This document shows, piece by piece, positions 60,285-64,000 of a DNA stretch of 64,000 nt; position 1 is the stretch's first letter, and each line of letters begins with the position of its first letter. The DNA lies in assembly GCF_002214185.1 (NCBI RefSeq), contig NZ_CP022161.1, positions 4,277,767 to 4,341,766 of the forward strand. Direction: 5' to 3'. The DNA comes from Streptomyces capitiformicae (lineage in GTDB: Bacteria; Actinomycetota; Actinomycetes; Streptomycetales; Streptomycetaceae). A program made the translations under genes and the position numbers. Below the pieces are notes generated by a model. That model was given only the letters and a program-made list of their open reading frames with translations, was not told the DNA's origin and made no database searches.

Positions 60285-63110
60285 TTGGACATGACCAGCA
60301 TCTTCGGCCGGTTGTCCGATCGGTTCATCTTTCGTCGTTCCCGTGTGGCATCTGCCGCGCCCCCGCCGAAGGGGCAGGACCGGCCCGGCAAACCCCCTGC
60401 CCAGCCGTCCGGACCCCGTGTGCGTTCCGTGCTGAGCGCGCGCAGCGTCGCCGGTCAGGTGTTCCTCTGGCAGCTGGTGCTGGTGGTCCTGTTCGCGGCC
60501 GCCGCGGGCGTGGCGCTCGTCCTGCAGGCCCGGCATTCGACCACGCAGGAGGCCCGCCGGCTCTCCCTGGGAGTCGCCCAGACCTTCGCGCGCGCGCCGG
60601 GGACAGTGGACGCCATGAAGTCCGCCGACCCGACTGCCGTGCTGCAACCCCGCGCGGAGGACACGCGCAAGCTGACCGGCGTCGACTTCGTCGTCGCGAT
60701 CGATCCGCGGGGCTACCGCTGGACCCACCCGGACCCCGATCTGATCGGGGAGCATGTCTTCGCCCTTCGCAAGGAAGCGGCTGCCGGCCGGCCCTTCACC
60801 CAGGATTTCGAGGGCAGCCTGGGCCTCGCCGTGGAATCGACGGTCCCCGTCTTCGACACAGGAGGACGGAAGATGGTCGGCCTGGTGTCGGTCGGGGTCA
60901 CGGTCGAGAACGTGAATGCCGTGGTGCGGAGCCAGATGCCGATCCTGCTCGGTTCCGTCGGCGGCGCGCTGGCGCTGGTCACGGGCGGTACGGCCTTGGT
61001 GTCGCGGCGGCTGCGACGGCAGACCCACGGCCTGGGTCCGGCTGAGATGACCCGGATGTACGAGCACCACGACGCGGTGCTGCACGCGGTGCGGGAGGGC
61101 GTACTGATCATCGGCGGTGACGGACGGCTGCTGCTGGCCAACGACGAGGCACGGCGACTCCTGGCCTTGCCCGCGGACGCCGAGCAGCGCCACGTCACCG
61201 ATCTGGGCCTGGAAGCGGGCACCGCCGAGCTGCTGGTTTCGGGCCGGGCAGCCACCGACGAGGTCCACCTGGCCGGCGACCGCCTGCTGGCGGTCAACAT
61301 CCGGCCCGTCGACCAGCACGGCGGCAAGCGGGGCAGCGTGGCCACGCTGCGCGACACCACGGAGCTGCAGGCGCTGGCGGGCCGGGCGGCCGTGGCCAGA
61401 GAGCGGCTGCGCCTGCTGTACGAGGCCGGGGTGCGGATCGGGACCTCGCTGGATGTGGTGCGCACCGCCGAGGAACTGGCCGAGGTGGCAGTCCCCCGAT
61501 TCGCCGACCTCGCCACGGTCTACCTGCAGGATCCGGTACTGGAGGGTGACGAGCCCGTCGGGCCGAGTCCGGAAATGCGCCGCGCGGCGGTTCACAGTGC
61601 CAAGGGTGCCTGGCCCCTCTTCCCCGTGGGAGAGCTCATCCGCTTCGTCCCCGGCAACCCCGTGGCCGTCAGCGTCCAGCAGGGTCGGCCCGTCCTCGCT
61701 GCCGACCTGACCGCCTCCCACGGTTGGCGGGCCCAGGATCCCGAACGCGCCCGGCGCATCCTGGATTCCGGCCTGCACTCCTTGATCACCGTGCCGCTCC
61801 AGGCCCGCGGAGTGGTTCTGGGTATGGTCAACTTCTGGCGTGGGGAGCGGGATGCCTTCGAGGAAGAGGACCTGGCCTTCGCCGAGGAGCTGGCCGCCCG
61901 GGCCGCGGTGGCCATCGACAACGCCCGCCGTTACACGCGCGAGCATGCCCTGGCCGTGACCCTGCAGCGCAGCCTCCTGCCTCGTTCCCTGCCCGAGCAG
62001 TCCGCCGTCGAGGTCGCTCACCGCTATCTGCCCGCCCGGGCCGGCGTGGGCGGCGACTGGTTCGATGTCATCCCGCTGCCCGGGGCCCGGGTGGCGCTGG
62101 TGGTGGGCGATGTGGTCGGCCACGGTCTGCACGCGGCGGCCACGATGGGCCGGCTGCGCACCGCGGTGCGTACCTTCGCGTCTCTCGATCTGCCCCCGGA
62201 CGAGCTGATCAGGCACCTGGACGAGTTTGTCACCCGGGTCGACAACGAGGGGAGCGACGGCGAAGGGATTACGGGTGCCACCTGCCTGTACGCCGTCTAC
62301 GACCCGGTGGCAGGGCTGTGCTCACTGGCCAGGTCCGGGCATCCGGAACCGGCCCTGGTACACCCGGACGGCACCGTTGAGCAGTTGCCGGTGCCGGTCT
62401 CCCCACCGCTGGGGCTGGGTGGCGGCCTCCCCTTCGAGAAGGCCGACTTCACCCTGTCCGAGGGCTCCCGGCTGGTCCTGTACACCGACGGGCTGATCGA
62501 GGACCGGAACCGGGACATCGACACCGGCCTCGCGAAGCTGCACGACGCCCTGACAGGGCCCGGCCGGACCCCGGAAGAGACCTGCCATGCCGTCCTCGAC
62601 GCCCTGTTGCCGGCCCGCCCCAGCGACGACATCGCCCTGCTCGTCGCCCAGTCCCGCCTGCTGGATCCCTCCCAGGTCGCCGACTGGGACATCCCCGGTG
62701 ATCCCGCCGCCGTCTCCGGGATCCGAGCCCAGGTCTCCCGCAGATTGGAGGAATGGGGGCTGGAGGAGCTCGCCTTCTCCACCGAACTGGTGATCAGCGA
62801 GTTGGTCACCAATGCCATCCGCTACGGCACCGCCCCGAGGCGGCTGCGCATTCTGCGCGACGGCACCAGCTTGATCTGTGAGATCACCGACGGCAGCAGC
62901 ACCTCACCGCACCTGCGCCGGGCGGCCGACACCGACGAGGGTGGGCGGGGTCTGTTCCTCGTCGCCCAGTTCACGCAGCGGTGGGGCACCCGCTACCTGG
63001 CGCGCGGCAAAGTGATCTGGACCGAGCAATCACTCCACAGCACGACGACCGAACCCGACGCAGACATGGCCGACGCCCTGCTGGACCAATGGGGCGACGC
63101 GGACTGGTGA
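60285..63110 (+). CDS. membrane sensor SpoIIE phosphatase: TM-sCache-TM-PAS-GAF-PP2C-HATPase
   Basis: A 941-aa protein. TM1 (LWQLVLVVLFAAAAGVALVL, about 60-80), an extracellular single-Cache sensor (ATAVLQ...LTGVDFVVAIDPRGYRWTHP, DPDLIGEHVFALRKEAAAGR), TM2 (PILLGSVGGALALVTGGTAL), a PAS (AVREGVLIIGGDGRLLLAND), GAF (ending AAVAIDNARRYTREHALAVT), PP2C (GGDWFDVIPLPGARVALVVG, DVVGHGLHAAATMGR, YTDGLIEDRNRD, DDIALLVAQS) and a RsbW-like HATPase (ELVISELVTNAIRYG, DEGGRGLFLVAQFTQRWG). The sensor end matches DcuS/CitA-like Cache folds for carboxylates. A TTG start at 60285 sits 6 nt after GGGAAGGA; ATG 60291 is the alternative. It follows the binding-protein gene by 83 bp. Confidence 0.9.
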   Translation: MDMTSIFGRLSDRFIFRRSRVASAAPPPKGQDRPGKPPAQPSGPRVRSVLSARSVAGQVFLWQLVLVVLFAAAAGVALVLQARHSTTQEARRLSLGVAQTFARAPGTVDAMKSADPTAVLQPRAEDTRKLTGVDFVVAIDPRGYRWTHPDPDLIGEHVFALRKEAAAGRPFTQDFEGSLGLAVESTVPVFDTGGRKMVGLVSVGVTVENVNAVVRSQMPILLGSVGGALALVTGGTALVSRRLRRQTHGLGPAEMTRMYEHHDAVLHAVREGVLIIGGDGRLLLANDEARRLLALPADAEQRHVTDLGLEAGTAELLVSGRAATDEVHLAGDRLLAVNIRPVDQHGGKRGSVATLRDTTELQALAGRAAVARERLRLLYEAGVRIGTSLDVVRTAEELAEVAVPRFADLATVYLQDPVLEGDEPVGPSPEMRRAAVHSAKGAWPLFPVGELIRFVPGNPVAVSVQQGRPVLAADLTASHGWRAQDPERARRILDSGLHSLITVPLQARGVVLGMVNFWRGERDAFEEEDLAFAEELAARAAVAIDNARRYTREHALAVTLQRSLLPRSLPEQSAVEVAHRYLPARAGVGGDWFDVIPLPGARVALVVGDVVGHGLHAAATMGRLRTAVRTFASLDLPPDELIRHLDEFVTRVDNEGSDGEGITGATCLYAVYDPVAGLCSLARSGHPEPALVHPDGTVEQLPVPVSPPLGLGGGLPFEKADFTLSEGSRLVLYTDGLIEDRNRDIDTGLAKLHDALTGPGRTPEETCHAVLDALLPARPSDDIALLVAQSRLLDPSQVADWDIPGDPAAVSGIRAQVSRRLEEWGLEELAFSTELVISELVTNAIRYGTAPRRLRILRDGTSLICEITDGSSTSPHLRRAADTDEGGRGLFLVAQFTQRWGTRYLARGKVIWTEQSLHSTTTEPDADMADALLDQWGDADW

Positions 63111-63126
63111 CGATGTGCCCCGCACG

Positions 63127-64000
63127 TCAGGCCAGGACTTGACCGGCTCCGGCGACGGCCTCGGGCCGCAGCAGGTCGGCGAGGGTCTCGGCGGGCAGCA
63201 GCCCCTTCTCCAGGACGAGTTCGGCCACCCCGCGACCGCTGGCGAGGGCCTCCTTGGCGATGGCTGTGGCCGCCGTGTAGCCGATGTGCGGGTTGAGGGC
63301 GGTGACCAGGCCGATGGAGTTCTCCACGGTCCGGCGCAGCGTCTCGGTGTTGGCGGTGATGCCGGACACGCAGCGTTCGGCGAGCGTCACGCACGCGTTG
63401 CGCAGGTGCGTGATGCTCTCCGACAGGGAGTGCAGGATGATCGGTTCGAAGGCGTTGAGCTGGAGCTGTCCGGCCTCGGCGGCCATGGTGATGGCGACGT
63501 CGTTGCCGATCACCTCGAAGGCCACCTGGTTGACGACCTCGGGAATCACCGGGTTGACCTTGCCCGGCATGATGGACGAACCGGCCTGCACCGGCGGCAG
63601 GTTGATCTCGCCCAGGCCCGCACGCGGCCCCGACGACAGCAGGCGCAGGTCGTTGCAGCTCTTCGACAGCTTCACGGCGATCCGCTTGAGCACCCCGGAC
63701 ACCTGCACGAACGCCCCGCAGTCCTGGGTCGCCTCGACCAGGTTGGCGGCGGTGACCAGCGGCAGGCCGGTGATCTCGGCGAGGTGGCGGCGAGCCGACT
63801 CCGCATACCCCGCGGGGGCGTTGAGGCCCGTGCCGATGGCCGTGGCGCCCAGGTTGATCTCATGGATCAGCTCGACGGCCTCGGCAAGCCGGGACCGGTC
63901 CTCCTCGATCATGACGGCGTACGCGGAGAACTCCTGACCCAGCGTCATCGGCACGGCGTCCTGCAGCTGGGTCCGGCCCATCTTGAGCACGTCACGGAAC
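63127..64000 (-). CDS. aspA: aspartate ammonia-lyase, 3' part (runs off the window)
   Basis: At least 290 C-terminal residues are present; the gene continues beyond the right edge. [30 protein letters not shown] and the fumarase/aspartase signature [14 protein letters not shown] are clear. [20 protein letters not shown], then [13 protein letters not shown], matches aspartase better than fumarase C in my reading. It would deaminate aspartate to fumarate and ammonia. The start lies outside the window. Confidence 0.88.
   Translation of the reverse strand, partial: FRDVLKMGRTQLQDAVPMTLGQEFSAYAVMIEEDRSRLAEAVELIHEINLGATAIGTGLNAPAGYAESARRHLAEITGLPLVTAANLVEATQDCGAFVQVSGVLKRIAVKLSKSCNDLRLLSSGPRAGLGEINLPPVQAGSSIMPGKVNPVIPEVVNQVAFEVIGNDVAITMAAEAGQLQLNAFEPIILHSLSESITHLRNACVTLAERCVSGITANTETLRRTVENSIGLVTALNPHIGYTAATAIAKEALASGRGVAELVLEKGLLPAETLADLLRPEAVAGAGQVLA

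Overview
The window is a high-GC actinomycete chromosome segment, almost certainly Streptomyces. The codon use is strongly GC3-biased, GTG/TTG starts and ATGA/GTGA overlaps are common, and the gene content is typical of the genus: CBM13-bearing xylanolytic enzymes, SpoIIE/GAF/HATPase phosphatases, an HTH-nSTAND-WD40 protein, an ECF41 sigma factor, Tat-exported proteins, and many LacI, IclR, AraC and TetR regulators. The high density of accessory genes and decayed fragments suggests a variable region or chromosome arm. No rRNA, tRNA, CRISPR array or intact insertion sequence was seen.

Layout. (1) 0.5-4.7 kb is a gene graveyard. It holds an intact STAS protein, a frameshifted and deleted Acg-type nitroreductase, an SF1 helicase remnant that has lost its Walker A motif, and a histidine-kinase ATPase remnant. 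(2) 4.8-10.1 kb is a xylan-degradation island: a GH10 xylanase and a feruloyl-esterase-like CE1 enzyme in one operon, divergent from a GH62 arabinofuranosidase. The region between them carries a CGAAACTTTCG palindrome and a second palindrome. (3) 10.5-15.3 kb holds an AraC regulator facing a translationally coupled operon of FMO-type monooxygenase, SDR and aldehyde dehydrogenase, reminiscent of virS/mymA. (4) 15.7-17.7 kb holds three secreted or lipoprotein genes. (5) 18.5-25.0 kb holds a large HTH-nSTAND-WD40 protein and a PAS-PAS-GAF-SpoIIE-HATPase phosphatase. (6) 25.4-28.3 kb holds an inverted STAND-ATPase remnant, a LacI regulator, a broken Tat amidohydrolase and an old-yellow-enzyme reductase.

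(7) 28.5-47.7 kb is the most interesting part, a candidate biosynthetic gene cluster. Its centre is a 1,561-aa megasynthase with the order KS-AT-ACP-alpha-oxoamine synthase (PLP). Tightly coupled to it are a Gfo/Idh oxidoreductase, an acyl-CoA-dehydrogenase-like protein lacking the usual catalytic glutamate, a 57-aa small ORF, an AvrD-family protein and an AAA_28/NadR-like ATPase. Divergent from these are a TetR regulator with a cluster of GAGAGCA operators, an MMPL exporter and an Acg-type nitroreductase. A dedicated ACP and KAS-II (FabF) pair follows, bracketed by two paralogous IclR regulators and an AraC regulator. The inferred logic is that ACP/FabF prepare an acyl starter, the megasynthase adds one malonyl unit without reduction, and the oxoamine synthase offloads by decarboxylative condensation with an amino acid. 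That would give an amino-diketone that can close to a 3-pyrrolinone/4-hydroxypyrrole. AvrD, related in its known chemistry to syringolide butenolide formation, may tailor the lipid or make a signal. MMPL would export the product.

(8) 47.8-52.4 kb holds a metallo-beta-lactamase-fold protein, a TetR regulator, and a divergent amidohydrolase with an APC transporter. (9) 53.1-56.5 kb holds a family-5 solute-binding lipoprotein and a fused two-half permease behind a candidate iron box. (10) 56.6-58.6 kb holds an oxidoreductase coupled to its ECF41 sigma factor, with a candidate cognate promoter. (11) 59.1-63.1 kb holds a Tat-exported polyamine-type binding protein and a second SpoIIE-type phosphatase. 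(12) 63.1 kb to the right edge is the 3' part of aspA.
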